64,000 nt of DNA from Pseudomonas poae (GCA_004000515.1 CP034537.1:2928001-2992000); one strand, 5' to 3'. Positions 8,982-19,090 are shown, counted from the stretch's first letter. Notes: generated by a model from the sequence alone, not told the origin. Program-made: numbers and translations.

Positions 8982-10325
8982 TCAGAACTCGTGATCAGCG
9001 TTATCCGGGTTCAGGTCGCTGATGCCCAGCTTGCCTGCAGCGGCTTCGATCGAACCGGTCTGCTTGACCAGTGCGGCGATGGCGTCACGTACGATCTGGT
9101 TGCCCGCGTCGTTGCCGGCGGCGATCAACTGGTCGTAGTGCTCACCCTTGTTGGCGTGATCAACCATGACCTGGATCTTCGCTTCGGTCGCGGCCAGGTC
9201 GGCTTTGAGCGCGTTGTCGGCAGCCGGGTCGGCCTTGGCGACCAGGGAGGACAGGCTGGCGCCGGTCATCTTGGTGCCGTCGGTGCGGGTGTACTCGCCC
9301 AGGTAGACGTTGCGGATGCCCTTGGCGTCGTAGAAGTGCGAGTTGTGGGTGTTGTCGCTGAAGCAATCCTGTTCGTCTTCTGGCGAGTTGGCTTCCAGGG
9401 AAACCTTCATGCGCTCACCGGCCAGTTCGCCCAGGGACAGGCTGCCCATGCCAAACAGCATTTTACGCAGGCCGTCGGTGGCAGGTTCTGCCTCCAGGGT
9501 GGCGCGGTAGTTGTCGTCGACGTTGGGTTTCCAGTTGCCGACCATTTCTTCCAGGTCGCTGACCAGCAGTTGGGTCACGGCGCTCAGGTAGGCGCGGCGG
9601 CGCTCGTTGTGGCCGCCAGTGGCGCCGTCGCCGGTCAGGTAGTCCGACGCAGGGCGGTTGCCGGCACCAGGGCCGGTACCGTTCAGGTCTTGGCCCCACA
9701 GCAGGAATTCGATGGCGTGGTAGCCGGTGGCGACGTTGGCTTCGGAACCGCCCAGCTCGTTGAGGCTGGCGAGTTTTTCCGGAGTGATGTCTTTCACGTC
9801 CACCTTGTCTTCGCCGACCTGGATCTCGGTGTTGGCGATGATGTTGGCGGTAGCGCCTGGGTTACCCAGGGCGTGTTCGTAGGATTTGTCGACGTAGTCG
9901 ATCAGGCCTTCGTCCAGTGGCCATGCGTTAACCTGGCCTTCCCAATCGTCGATGATGGTGTTACCGAAGCGGAACACTTCGCTCTGCAGGTAAGGCACGC
10001 GGGCGGCGATCCAGGCAGTGCGGGCGGCTTTCAGGGTTTCGTCGTTCGGCTTGGCGAGGAACGCGTCGATAGCGGTTTGCAGGGTTTTCGCGGTGGACTC
10101 GGCGTCGCTGTAGACCGCGAACACCATGTCTGCGTAATGCGCGACCACAGCCTTGGCGGCTGCTTCGTCGACCTGGCCGGCAGGGGTGGCAGCCGCTGGA
10201 GCGGTAGTGCTGGCAGCCGGGGTCGGCGCCTGAGGCGCGGCGGCCTTGTCTTTACCTTCGCCGCAACCGGCGAGAGAAATGGCAATGGCCAGCAGACTGG
10301 CGGTGGCCAGGGGCATACGAATCAT
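8982..10325 (-). CDS. Imelysin (M75) family iron-regulated lipoprotein, IcmP-like
   Basis: A 447-residue periplasmic or outer-membrane lipoprotein of the imelysin/insulin-cleaving family. The N terminus has a signal with lipobox LAGC at about residues 18-21, then an Ala/Pro-rich linker. The imelysin motif GxHxxE is present as GYHAIEFLLWG at about residues 208-218. Family members are linked to iron uptake; protease activity in this family is doubtful. ATG at 10325 is chosen over 10334 because of ribosome-site spacing. A Fur-like palindrome lies upstream at 10384. In P. aeruginosa the homologue is also near bifA and sodB. Confidence 0.88.
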   Translation of the reverse strand: MIRMPLATASLLAIAISLAGCGEGKDKAAAPQAPTPAASTTAPAAATPAGQVDEAAAKAVVAHYADMVFAVYSDAESTAKTLQTAIDAFLAKPNDETLKAARTAWIAARVPYLQSEVFRFGNTIIDDWEGQVNAWPLDEGLIDYVDKSYEHALGNPGATANIIANTEIQVGEDKVDVKDITPEKLASLNELGGSEANVATGYHAIEFLLWGQDLNGTGPGAGNRPASDYLTGDGATGGHNERRRAYLSAVTQLLVSDLEEMVGNWKPNVDDNYRATLEAEPATDGLRKMLFGMGSLSLGELAGERMKVSLEANSPEDEQDCFSDNTHNSHFYDAKGIRNVYLGEYTRTDGTKMTGASLSSLVAKADPAADNALKADLAATEAKIQVMVDHANKGEHYDQLIAAGNDAGNQIVRDAIAALVKQTGSIEAAAGKLGISDLNPDNADHEF

Positions 10326-10383
10326 GGCGAACATCCTGCTTCGGTTGTTGATGGGGCGCGCGGGGAGCGCAAAACTGCGACAT

Positions 10384-10402
10384 AATGCGAAAGATTTGCA
10401 TT
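10384..10402. promoter_or_regulatory. Predicted Fur box upstream of the imelysin gene
   Basis: AATGCGAAAGATTTGCATT is a 19-base interrupted palindrome (AATGC...GCATT) of the kind bound by Fur. It lies 59 bases before the imelysin start, in an AT-rich promoter zone. The call rests on likeness to known Fur sites plus the iron link of imelysins. Confidence 0.45.
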
Positions 10403-10450
10403 TTGTGTAAAGAGTTATACGAGGGAAATATTTAGTATCGGTTTGTTCTG

Positions 10451-12500
10451 TCAGAGAATGACCGCGTTATTGCGCTCCGCCTGCTTCAAAAAAGCCGCCA
10501 GCTCCCGAGCCTGCAAGGGTTTGCTGTAGTGGTAACCCTGACCTTCGTGGCAGCCTTCGGAGACGATGTACGCCTCCTGCTCGGCGGTTTCCACGCCTTC
10601 GGCGATCACCTGCATGCCCAGGCTTTTGCCCAACTGGATGATGGCCCGCACGATGGTGGCATCGTCGTCATCGTCCAACAGGTCCTGGACGAAGCTCTTG
10701 TCGATCTTGATCTTGTCCAGGGGCAGGCTTTTCAGGTAGCTCAACGACGAATAGCCAGTACCGAAGTCGTCAATCGCGATCAGCGCCCCGGACCGACGCA
10801 GGCTCAGCAGGTGTTGCGCGGCGGTGCTGATGTCTTCCATCAGGCCGGTTTCGGTGACTTCCAGTTCCAGGCTGCGCGGCGGCAGGCGGTAGATCTGCAT
10901 CAGGTTATTGACCACCCGAGGCAACTCGGTGTGGTGCAACTGCACGGTGGACAGGTTGACGGCCATGCGCAGCTCGCTGAAGCCTTGGTCGTGCCATTCG
11001 CGCAATTGGCGGCAGGCCTGGTCCAGCACCCATTCGCCAATCGCAATGATGGTGCCGTTCTGCTCCGCCAGCGGGATAAACAGGTCCGGCGGTACCAGGC
11101 CATGTTCCGGTGCTGCCAGCGGATCAGCGCTTCGACGCCCACGACATGGTGGTCGCGGTAGCTGATCTGCGGTTGGTACACCAGGTGGAACTGGTTGCGG
11201 CTGAGGGCGTCGCGCAGGTCTTTTTCCAGTTCACGGCGGCGGCGCATCTCGCTGTCGACGCTGGCGATATAGAACTGGTAACGGTTGCGCGAACGGGTCT
11301 TGGCCAGGGTCATGGTCTGTTCGGCTTTTTGCAGCAACTTCTCGGTGCTGTCGCCATCTTCCGGGAACAGGGTGATGCCGATGGTGGCGCGCAGGCGGAT
11401 GCCTTCGTGGTCGAGGGAAACTCCGCTTCCAGGTCATCGAGAATGCTTTGCGCCAGCTCGGCGGCTTCGTAGGGCTGGTCGATATCAGCCTGCACCAAGG
11501 CGAATTGGTCGCCGCCCAAGCGGGCCAGGGCGCCGAGGCGGCCGCTATGGGCGCGCAGGCGATCGGCCAGGGCCAGCAGCAATTTGTCGCCGGCCTGGTA
11601 GGTAAACTGTTCGTTGACGCTCTTGAAGTCATCCAGCCCCACACACAACACCGCCACGCGGCGTTGCCGGCGACCGGCGTCGGTCAGGATCTTGTCCAGT
11701 TGCTCCTGCAATTTCTGACGGTTTGGCAGGCCGGTGAGAAAGTCGTATTGAGCCATGCGCAACAGGCTGCTTTCCGCTTCGTGGCGCAGGTGGGTGTTGC
11801 GCTCGATGGATTCGAGCAACTGGTTGGCGGTATTGATCCAAATCCCCAGTTCGTTGCGCTCGTGGCCCTTGAGCTGGGGGATCTTGTGTTCACTGGGCCG
11901 GTCCGGGTTGATCGACGTCAGGTGCTCGATGATCCGCGACAGTGGCTTGGTCAGCAGCCAGTGATAGACCAGGTACAGCACCAGGCCCATGGCCAGGGCG
12001 CGCAGCACCCCGGAAATGAAGATGATCACCGAATTGACGATAAAACCCTGGCCGTAGGTGGCCGTGTCCAGGGTGATGCTCAGGTCGCCGTAATACTCAC
12101 TGTAGGGGCCCTTGCCCACCAGTGGCGTGGTAAAGGTGCGTTCCTGGCCCAGAATAAGGTCTGTCAGCCAGCGGCTGGGGGCCTGTTGCAGCGCGCGGCT
12201 TTTTTCCGCCAGCATGGTTTCGTTGGGATGGCCGATGGAGGCCATGCGCACGGCATCGTCCTGGAACAGGCCCTCAATGACCTGCATCCCCATCTCGCGG
12301 TCCAGGCTGTAGACGGCCTGGGTCGAGGGGTCGCGAAACATGTCGAGGATGCGCTGGGCATCACCGGCCACGGCTTGGCGCGTCTTATAGGCATCGAAAA
12401 CGATCTGCGCCACGCTCAGCGCTACGCCCACCACCAATGCCGACAGCAGCACAACCCGTAGCAACTTCACCGACAAGCTGTTTTTGAGTTCCAGCTTCAA
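10451..12500 (-). CDS. bifA: Cyclic-di-GMP phosphodiesterase BifA (GGDQF-EAL), two frameshifts
   Basis: When joined, about 683 residues, close to P. aeruginosa BifA (687). There is an N-terminal membrane helix (about 10-33), a periplasmic region, a second membrane segment (about 140-165), a HAMP-like linker, a degenerate GGDEF domain with GGDQF, and an EAL domain (EALIRWQH; later DDFGTGYSSLSYL and the KIDKSF segment). BifA degrades c-di-GMP and promotes motility over biofilm. Two one-base losses break the frame: in the GGG at 11415-11417 and in the GG at 11109-11110 (plus-strand coordinates). Restoring one base at each rejoins all three pieces. It lies between imelysin and sodB, as in P. aeruginosa. 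Confidence 0.92.
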
Positions 12501-12639
12501 AGGGTCATTCCTTGTTCCATGCGGGTAGCCTCAATATGCCATGAGTATTGGCAATCCCGTGATGCCAGTCAAAGGGACATTCTTGCGATCACTTTCTGGA
12601 AGTTGCCAGGGCGATCAGCTTTGACGAATCGCGCCCATG

Positions 12640-12667
12640 AAAAAGCCCGGCATAGGCCGGGCTCTTT
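12640..12667. terminator. Rho-independent terminator of sodB
   Basis: AGCCCGG...CCGGGCT stem flanked by A and T runs, just past the sodB stop on the minus strand. Confidence 0.85.
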
Positions 12668-12683
12668 CTACTGCAAGCGGTGC

Positions 12684-13280
12684 TTAGGCAGTGAAGGTTT
12701 TGCCTTCGAACTGCTCAGCCACGAACTTCCAGTTGACCAGGTTCCAGAACGCTTCCACATACTTTGGACGCACGTTGCGGTAGTCGATGTAGTAAGCGTG
12801 TTCCCAGACGTCGCAGGTCAGCAGCGGGGTGTCGCCGCTGGTCAGCGGGTTGCCGGCGCCGATGGTGCTGGCCAGGGCCAGGGAACCGTCAGCCTTTTTC
12901 ACCAGCCAGCCCCAACCGGAACCGAAGGTGCCGACGGAAGTCTTGGTGAATTCTTCTTTGAACTTGTCGAACGAGCCGAACGCAGCGTTGATAGCTTCAG
13001 CCAGCGCGCCGGAAGGTTGACCGCCGGCGTTTGGCGCCAGGCAGTTCCAGTAGAAAGTGTGGTTCCAGACCTGAGCGGCGTTGTTGAAGATGCCGCCCGA
13101 GGAAGACTTGACGATTTCTTCCAGGGTCTTGCCTTCGAACTCGGTGCCAGGCACCAGGTTGTTCAGGTTCACGACGTAGGTGTTGTGGTGCTTGTCGTGG
13201 TGGAATTCCAAGGTTTCCTTGGAAATGTGCGGCTGCAGGGCATCGTGTGCGTAGGGCAGCGGCGGCAATTCGAAAGCCAT
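12684..13280 (-). CDS. sodB: Superoxide dismutase [Fe], SodB
   Basis: A 198-residue cytoplasmic enzyme converting superoxide to O2 and H2O2. Metal ligands are visible: H in LEFHHDKHH (about residue 27), H in VWNHTFYW (about 74), and D and H in [13 protein letters not shown] (about 157-169). The Fe-type signature [11 protein letters not shown] and the GSGWGWL segment favour iron over manganese. ATG at 13280 gives [10 protein letters not shown], the standard start. It is followed by its own terminator and preceded by about 180 bases without a gene. Confidence 0.96.
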   Translation of the reverse strand: MAFELPPLPYAHDALQPHISKETLEFHHDKHHNTYVVNLNNLVPGTEFEGKTLEEIVKSSSGGIFNNAAQVWNHTFYWNCLAPNAGGQPSGALAEAINAAFGSFDKFKEEFTKTSVGTFGSGWGWLVKKADGSLALASTIGAGNPLTSGDTPLLTCDVWEHAYYIDYRNVRPKYVEAFWNLVNWKFVAEQFEGKTFTA

Positions 13281-13458
13281 GATGATTCTCCTAATCAGGT
13301 CAGTTGCGGTGAGCGCAAGGCCGATCACGGGCGGCCAAACAAGCGCCGGGGAGTTTGTACTCTTTGCGGCGCAGGGGCTGGATCATAGCACCGGGGGTGC
13401 GGCAAAACCACGCAACAACTGTGTGGGATAGAGGTTCCAGAGCGTTTTGGAATATTCC

Positions 13459-14057
13459 CTACGCGGCGATCAATTGGTAGGCCACGCTGAACATCATCAC
13501 GGCCACCAGCAAGTCCAGCAGGCGCCATGTTGCCGGGCGTGCCAGCCACGGTGCCAGCCACGCGGCGCCCAGTGCCAGGGTGGAAAACCACAGGAATGAT
13601 GCACTGGCAGCGCCTGCGACATAAGCGCCGGGTTCGGTTTGCTGCGCGCCCAACGAGCCAATCAGCAGCACCGTGTCCAGATACACATGGGGTTGAGCAG
13701 CGTCACCGCCAGCGCACTGAGCATCACCGCGCGCAAGGACCGTACCTTGAAGTTGCCGCCTTGCTCCAGGCTCTGCTTGGAAAAAGCCCTGCGCAACGCG
13801 AGGGTGCCGTACCACAACAGGAACGCCGCACCGCCCCAGCGCGCAACCGCCAGCAACAGCGGGTTTTGCGCCAGTACCGTGGCCAGGCCGAACACCCCGG
13901 CGGCGACCAGTAACGCATCGCACACCACGCACAGTGCTGCGACGGGCAAGTGATGTTCACGGCGTAGGCTTTGTGCCAAGACAAACGCGTTCTGGGTGCC
14001 GATCGCCATGATCAGGCCGAGGGCCACCAACAGGCCATTCAAATAGCTTTGCCACAT
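13459..14057 (-). CDS. argO: LysE/ArgO-family basic amino-acid exporter, one frameshift
   Basis: When joined, 199 residues with six hydrophobic segments and the LysE-family start (GLIMAIGTQNAFVLAQ at about residues 14-29). It exports arginine or lysine analogues. The frame is broken at the GGGG at about 13689-13692 (AACCCC on the gene strand): restoring one C gives LLNPHVYLDTVLLIGSLGAQ and the rest of the protein. It lies next to an ACT-domain gene and a divergent ArgP-like regulator, the usual partner of argO, which supports the name. Confidence 0.85.
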
Positions 14058-14062
14058 AGGAT

Positions 14063-14464
14063 CTACTCCGCGTCCGCCGCCAATTGCCGTAGTACCTGCA
14101 GGGCGCGTTCAGCATCGGCGCGGCCGACGAACAGGTGATCGTGGTAATAGCCGGCAATCACATTGCAACTGATGCCGGCCTTGCCCAGCGCACTGGCGAA
14201 GGCCGCAGTCAGGCCAACGGCTTCCAGGGCTGAGTGCACATTCAAGGTGATCCACGCCGCCACATAGTCGAAGGCCAAACCGGCCTGTTCCGCTTGTTGG
14301 CGCTCGACGATCAGCGTCAGGCCTTCCTGTTCGCGAAAGCTGCCGATCACTTCGCAACCTGTCGGGATACGGTTGTCGGGCAGCGTGCAGAACACGTAGT
14401 CGCCGTCATTCAGATGCGGGCTCATGCTGCGCAGCAGGGTCGCCAGGGCGGTTTCGCCAGCCAT
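14063..14464 (-). CDS. ACT-domain protein (COG3602 type)
   Basis: A 133-residue protein starting MAGETALATLLRSM, with two ACT-like halves seen in ITLNVHSALEAVGLTAAF and the ISCNVIAGYYHDHLFVG segment. ACT domains bind amino acids, so a sensing role beside an amino-acid exporter is plausible. It lies only five bases upstream of the argO-like gene on the same strand, so the two are probably co-transcribed. ATG at 14464 was chosen because the family starts with this sequence; the longer frame to 14551 runs into the promoter region of the divergent regulator. Confidence 0.75.
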   Translation of the reverse strand: MAGETALATLLRSMSPHLNDGDYVFCTLPDNRIPTGCEVIGSFREQEGLTLIVERQQAEQAGLAFDYVAAWITLNVHSALEAVGLTAAFASALGKAGISCNVIAGYYHDHLFVGRADAERALQVLRQLAADAE

Positions 14465-14562
14465 GTGAAGTTCCTTTGATAGAGATAAGCAATGCTGGCC
14501 ATTCTCAAGCGCTAAGCTGTATAAGAAAAACCAATATTGCTGATCGCTCATTAGAGAAACTG

Positions 14563-15456
14563 ATGTTCGACTATAAATTGCTTTCCGCCCTCGCGGCGGT
14601 GGTGGAACAGTCCGGCTTTGAACGGGGTGCCCAGGTGCTCGGGTTGTCGCCGTCGGCGATTTCCCAGCGCATCAAGTTGCTCGAAGCGCGTATCGGCCAG
14701 CCGGTCCTGATACGGGCCACGCCGCCAACACCGACTGACATTGGCCGGCGCTTGCTCAACCATGTGCAGCAGGTGCGTCTGCTGGAGCGCGACCTGCAAA
14801 GCCAGGTGCCGGCCCTGGACGAGGAGGGCATGCCCGAGCGGCTGCGCATCGCCCTGAACGCCGATAGCCTGGCCACCTGGTGGGCTGAGGCCGTCAGCAG
14901 TTTTTGCGCAGAACAACACTTGTTGCTGGACTTGGTTGTCGAGGACCAAACGGTCGGCCTCAAACGCATGCGCGCCGGTGAAGTGGCTGCCTGCATCTGC
15001 GCCAGCGAACGCCCCGTAGCGGGTGCGCGCAGCTTGCTGTTGGGCGCCATGCGCTACCGGGCGTTAGCCAGCCCGGCCTTTATCGCCCGGCACTTTCCCG
15101 AAGGCGTGCGTGCAGATCAGCTCGCGCGCACGCCAGCATTGGTGTTCGGCCCGGACGATTTCCTGCAGCACCGTTACCTGGCGTCCCTCGGCGTGGATGG
15201 TGGTTTCGAACATCATCTGTGCCCATCGTCTGAAGGGTTTATCCGCTTGACTGAGGCGGGCCTCGGTTGGGGGCTGGTGCCGGAATTGCAGGTGCGTGAC
15301 CAGTTGGCCAAAGGCGTGCTGGTGGAGTTATTGCCAGATAAGCCCATCGATGTGCCGTTGTACTGGCATCATTGGCGCAGTGGCGGGCAACTGTTGGGCT
15401 TGTTGACCGACCATCTGGCCCAGGCATGTGGGCAATGGTTGGTGCCGTTGGAGTGA
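14563..15456 (+). CDS. argP: LysR-family regulator, ArgP/IciA type
   Basis: A 297-residue LysR regulator with a winged HTH at about residues 1-60 (GFERGAQVLGLSPSAISQRIKLLE, in outline) and a periplasmic-binding-like effector domain. ArgP senses lysine and arginine and activates argO. It is transcribed divergently from the ACT/argO pair, with about 98 bases between, the typical LysR layout. ATG at 14563 gives MFDYKLLSALAAVVE, the normal ArgP start. Confidence 0.85.
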   Translation: MFDYKLLSALAAVVEQSGFERGAQVLGLSPSAISQRIKLLEARIGQPVLIRATPPTPTDIGRRLLNHVQQVRLLERDLQSQVPALDEEGMPERLRIALNADSLATWWAEAVSSFCAEQHLLLDLVVEDQTVGLKRMRAGEVAACICASERPVAGARSLLLGAMRYRALASPAFIARHFPEGVRADQLARTPALVFGPDDFLQHRYLASLGVDGGFEHHLCPSSEGFIRLTEAGLGWGLVPELQVRDQLAKGVLVELLPDKPIDVPLYWHHWRSGGQLLGLLTDHLAQACGQWLVPLE

Positions 15457-15508
15457 TGGCGGACGTCAAGGCAACAGCGATGAAAAATGAAAGAACACGG
15501 GGTAATAC

Positions 15509-16506
15509 ATGAAAATTCTGGTCACCGGCGCAAGCGGCTTCATTGGCGGGCGCTTTGCGCGTTTTGCCCTGGAGCAAGGCCTGGACGTGCGGGTCAACGG
15601 GCGACGTGCCGAAGGTGTGGAACACCTGGTCAGGCGCGGCGCCGAGTTTATCCAGGGTGACTTGAATGATGCTGACCTGGTGCGCAGCTTGTGCCGCGAT
15701 GTCGAAGCCGTGGTGCACTGTGCCGGCGCCGTCGGGCTATGGGGCAAGTATCAGGATTTCCATCAGGGCAATGTGCTGGTGACTGAAAACGTCGTCGAAG
15801 CCTGCCTCAAGCAGCAGGTGGGGCGGCTGGTGCACTTGTCCTCGCCGTCGATCTATTTCGACGGGCGTGACCATCTTGGCTTGACTGAAGAACAAGTGCC
15901 CAAGCGCTTCAAGCACCCCTATGCCGCCACCAAATACCTGGCCGAGCAAAGGTGTTCGGCGCCCAGGAATTCGGCCTCGAAGTTCTGGCTCTGCGCCCGC
16001 GCTTTGTCACCGGTGCCGGTGACATGAGCATCTTCCCGCGCTTGCTGAAAATGCAGCGCAAGAACCGGTTGGCAATCGTTGGCGACGGCTTGAACAAGGT
16101 CGACTTCACCAGCGTGCACAACCTTAACGAAGCACTGCTCAGCAGCTTGCTTGCTCCCGGCTCGGCACTGGGCAGGGCCTACAACATCAGCAACGGCACG
16201 CCGGTGCCGGTGTGGGATGTGGTGAACTACGTGATGCGCCAAATGGAAATGCCCCAGGTGACGCGTTACCGGTCCTACGGTTTGTCCTACAGCGTCGCGG
16301 CGCTCAATGAAGCCTTTTGTGCGATGTGGCCGGGGCGTCCGGAGCCGGCGTTATCGCGTCTGGGCCTGCAGGTCATGAACAAAGATTTCACCCTCGATAT
16401 CAGTCGTGCCAGGCATTATCTGGATTACGAGCCCAAGGTCAGCCTGTGGACCGCCCTCGACGAGTTCTGCAGTTGGTGGAAAGCCCAGGATCCGGGGTTC
16501 AAGTAA
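15509..16506 (+). CDS. NAD-dependent epimerase/dehydratase (3-beta-HSD-like), one frameshift
   Basis: When joined, about 332 residues of the extended short-chain dehydrogenase family: Rossmann motif TGASGFIGG at about residues 7-15, catalytic YAATK around residue 140, and a C-terminal substrate domain. The frame breaks at about 15950 in CAAAGG; adding one A (GAG CAA AAG GTG TTC) joins EQ to VFGAQEFGLEVLALRPRF. It could act on a nucleotide sugar or a steroid-like alcohol; the substrate is not evident. It starts 52 bases after the ArgP-type gene and may be independent. Confidence 0.8.
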
Positions 16507-16629
16507 GCTCACAACCGGCAACACTTCGGGAACCGAATTCGTGGTTCCGGGTCGATCAGTGCGGCGGGAACGCGGTTTATACTCCCGTCGCTCGGCTTTC
16601 CAGCCACCTCACCGATTCAGGGTTGATTC

Positions 16630-17459
16630 ATGCGCAACGATGCTAAAGACGACTTCGACAATGTGCCCAGCCTGCGGGCCGACGTTGGGGATGACGATGA
16701 TTTCGAGCCCTCGCCCGCCACGTCGGTGCGGTCGCGCAATACACCCGTGGTCAAGGTCAAGAGCGCCAGCACCGGCCCGCTGTGGGCCTTGATCGGTGCA
16801 CTGCTGATCGCCTTTGCGGGCCTTGCCTGGTGGAGCTTCCAGCAGATCTCCCTGATGGGCCAGCAATTGGTCGCCACCCAGGAAAGCTTTGCACGCATCA
16901 GCGAAGAAGCGGCAGGGCGCCTGCAGGATATTTCCGGCAAGGTCGTGGCCAGCGAGGCCAGCGTAAACAATGGCAGCGAAGCGCTGAAGCTGCAGATCAA
17001 GCAACTGGAGACCCAGTTGCTTGAGCAGGGCAAGCAGCAAGTCGGCGTGGCCGGCCAGGCCACCGAACTGGATAAACGCCTGGCGCAAATGACTGCCAGC
17101 ACCACTGATCTGTCCAATGCCAACAGCAAGCTGCAGGGCCAGGTGCAAGCCCTGACCGACGCCGTGGCCACCCTCAAGGCGGCGCAGGGGACACTCAGGT
17201 CAAAGACCTGGCTGCCGATGTCGCGGCGTTGAAGAAACAGGGCAATCCGAGCGCCGCTATCGCCCGACTGGAGCAGGACCTGGTGGTGCTTAAAAGCGAG
17301 CAGGACAATAAGCCAGCCAACAGCGATGCGCCGACCAATAAAGAGTTCGACGTGTTCCGCATCCAGACCACACGCAATATCACTACCTTGCAGAGCCAGG
17401 TGCAGAACCTGCAGCAACAGCTCAATTCCCCGGCGCGGGCGACACCGCTCGGCCAGTGA
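16630..17459 (+). CDS. Single-pass membrane protein with long coiled coil, one frameshift
   Basis: When joined, 276 residues: an acidic cytoplasmic N terminus (DDFDNVPSLRADVGDDDDFE, about 5-24), one membrane helix (about 55-75), then Gln/Ala/Leu-rich heptad repeats to the end, predicted to be a periplasmic coiled coil. The frame shifts at about 17185-17190 in a GGGG run; one added G gives QGDTQVKDLAADVAALKKQ. I do not recognise a named family. It could be an envelope scaffold protein. Confidence 0.7.
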
Positions 17460-17466
17460 CACCCTA

Positions 17467-17602
17467 CTGTAGTGAGCGGGCTAGTCCCGCGCTGGGTGGC
17501 GAAGCCGCCCCAAAACCAGCCACTTTGGTCTTGCTGACACACCGAGCTGCCTGGGTTTAGGGCGGCTTCGCCACCAGCGCGGGGCAAGCCCGCTCACTAC
17601 AG
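17467..17602. repeat. REPIN-like inverted pair, TAGTGAGCGGGCT family
   Basis: The two ends, CTGTAGTGAGCGGG and CCCGCTCACTACAG, are reverse complements, and both arms extend through GCGCTGG-GGCGAAGCCGCCC. This is the same family as the copies at 52522 and 55341 and differs from the GTGGGAGC family. It fills the gap after the coiled-coil gene. Confidence 0.8.
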
Positions 17603-17637
17603 AACGCGTTCGGCAAGCATCTCCCCATATTTTTAAT

Positions 17638-17706
17638 TGTCACCAGTCAGTGACATTTCCCTTGCCCTTCGTTACTTGCCCCCACCCCACCCTTGTTTAG
17701 ACTCCG
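17638..17706 (+). promoter_or_regulatory. Conserved promoter/operator block upstream of the AGE gene
   Basis: Starts with the palindrome TGTCAC-CAGTCA-GTGACA (17638-17655), then CCCTTCGTTAC, with GTTAC 16 bases after the palindrome, and TGTTTAGACTCCG at 17694-17706. The same three elements at identical spacing precede gtsA. The cognate regulator is not identifiable from this window. Confidence 0.7.
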
Positions 17707-17717
17707 GTCATCCCGCC

Positions 17718-17730
17718 AACAATAATAAGG
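17718..17730 (+). promoter_or_regulatory. A-rich Hfq/Crc-type (CA) motif before the AGE gene
   Basis: AACAATAATAAGG lies eight bases before the start codon and overlaps the ribosome site. AANAANAA is the known target of Hfq/Crc catabolite repression in Pseudomonas. Confidence 0.55.
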
Positions 17731-17737
17731 GCCACCC

Positions 17738-18995
17738 ATGACCACCCAACCACTGCCTGCCAGCAGTTGGCTGAACGCACCTGCCCATCACGCCTGGCTC
17801 GACGCCGAAGGCCAGCGCCTGCTGGCATTCGCCAAGGCGTCCCGGCTGCCCGACGGCTTCGGCAACCTGGACGATAAAGGCCAACTGCCGGTCAATGCCC
17901 ACGCCGAAACCATGAACACCGCCCGCATGACCCACAGCTTCGCCATGGCCCACGCCATGGGGCTGCCCGGTTATGCCGAGTTGGTGGCGCACGGTGTCGC
18001 GGCGCTCAGCGGCCCATTAAAGGATGCTGAACACGGTGGCTGGTTCGCCACGCCCCATGCCCTCGATGGCAATCGTGGCAAGGCCGCTTACCTGCATGCG
18101 TTCGTGGCCTTGGCGGCCAGCTCTGCGGTGGTGTCGGGCGCCCCGGTGCGCAAACGCTGTTGAACGACGCGATTCATATCATCGACCAGTTCTTCTGGAG
18201 TGAGGAGGAGGGCGTGATGCTCGAGTCCTTCGCCCAGGATTGGAGCGGGGTCGAGGCCTATCGCGGCGCCAACAGCAACATGCACGCCACCGAAGCATTC
18301 CTGGCGCTGGCCGATGTGACCGGTGATAACCGCTGGCTGGACCGCGCCTTGCGCATCGTCGAGCGCGTCATCCACACCCACGCCGCCACCAACCAGTTCA
18401 TGGTGATCGAGCATTTCGATGCCCATTGGCAACCGTTGCTTGGTTACAACGAAGACAACCCCGCCGATGGTTTTCGACCCTACGGCATCACCCCTGGCCA
18501 TGGTTTTGAATGGGCGCGGCTGGTGCTGCACCTGGAAGCCGCACGCCTGCGCGCCGGGCTGGCTACACCGGACTGGCTGCTGAGCGACGCTGAGGGCTTG
18601 TTCGCCAGTGCCTGCGAATACGCCTGGGCGGTGGATGGCGCCCCGGCATCGTCTACACCCTGGACTGGAACCAACGCCCCGTGGTGCGCGAGCGCTTGCA
18701 CTGGACCCACGCCGAAGCCAGCGCAGCCGCCCAGGCCTTGCTCAAGCGCACCGGCCAGTTGCATTACGAAACCTGGTACCGGTGCTTCTGGGAGTTTTGC
18801 GAAACCCACTTTATCGACCGTGTCCACGGCAGTTGGCACCACGAACTCAGCCCACACAACCAACCCAGCAGCAACATCTGGGGCGGCAAGCCGGACCTGT
18901 ACCATGCCTGGCAAGCGGTTCTGCTGCCTGCGCTACCGTTAGCGCCAAGCATGGCCAGTGCATTGGGGGCCGGATCTTATGTCACCAGCTGGTGA
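17738..18995 (+). CDS. AGE-family epimerase/isomerase (N-acylglucosamine 2-epimerase type), two frameshifts
   Basis: When joined, about 419 residues of the (alpha/alpha)6-barrel AGE family, which includes mannose isomerase, YihS and N-acylglucosamine 2-epimerase. The family motifs RMTHSFAMAHAMG, AYLHAFVALA, EHFDAHW and PYGITPGHGFEWARL are present; the conserved His residues in these are the general acid/base catalysts. The frame breaks at about 18142-18146 (GCCCCGGTGCG) and about 18640-18646 (GCGCCCCGGCATC); each needs one G. It probably interconverts an aldose such as mannose with fructose, feeding the sugar block downstream. Its stop codon lies inside the palindromic operator of gtsA. Confidence 0.85.
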
Positions 18996-19048
18996 CATTT
19001 GTACGTCCCTTTGTTACCTGCGCCCTAAACATCCCTGTTTAAACTCCG
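18980..19048 (+). promoter_or_regulatory. Conserved promoter/operator block upstream of gtsA
   Basis: The perfect palindrome TGTCACCAGCTGGTGACA (18980-18997), then CCCTTTGTTAC and TGTTTAAACTCCG (19036-19048). Spacing between the three elements equals that before the AGE gene. The AGE stop codon (18993-18995) is part of the palindrome. Confidence 0.75.
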
Positions 19049-19077
19049 TGCAGCGCAAGCTCTAGACTTGCATGCAT

Positions 19078-19090
19078 AACAACAAAAAAA
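19078..19090 (+). promoter_or_regulatory. A-rich Hfq/Crc-type motif before gtsA
   Basis: AACAACAAAAAAA directly precedes the GG of the ribosome site, ten bases before the ATG. It matches AANAANAA repeats. Confidence 0.55.

Noticed and set aside
8991..10385. 464-residue frame antisense to the imelysin gene
   Set aside because: Gly/Val-rich composition with no motif; complementary to a well-defined gene.
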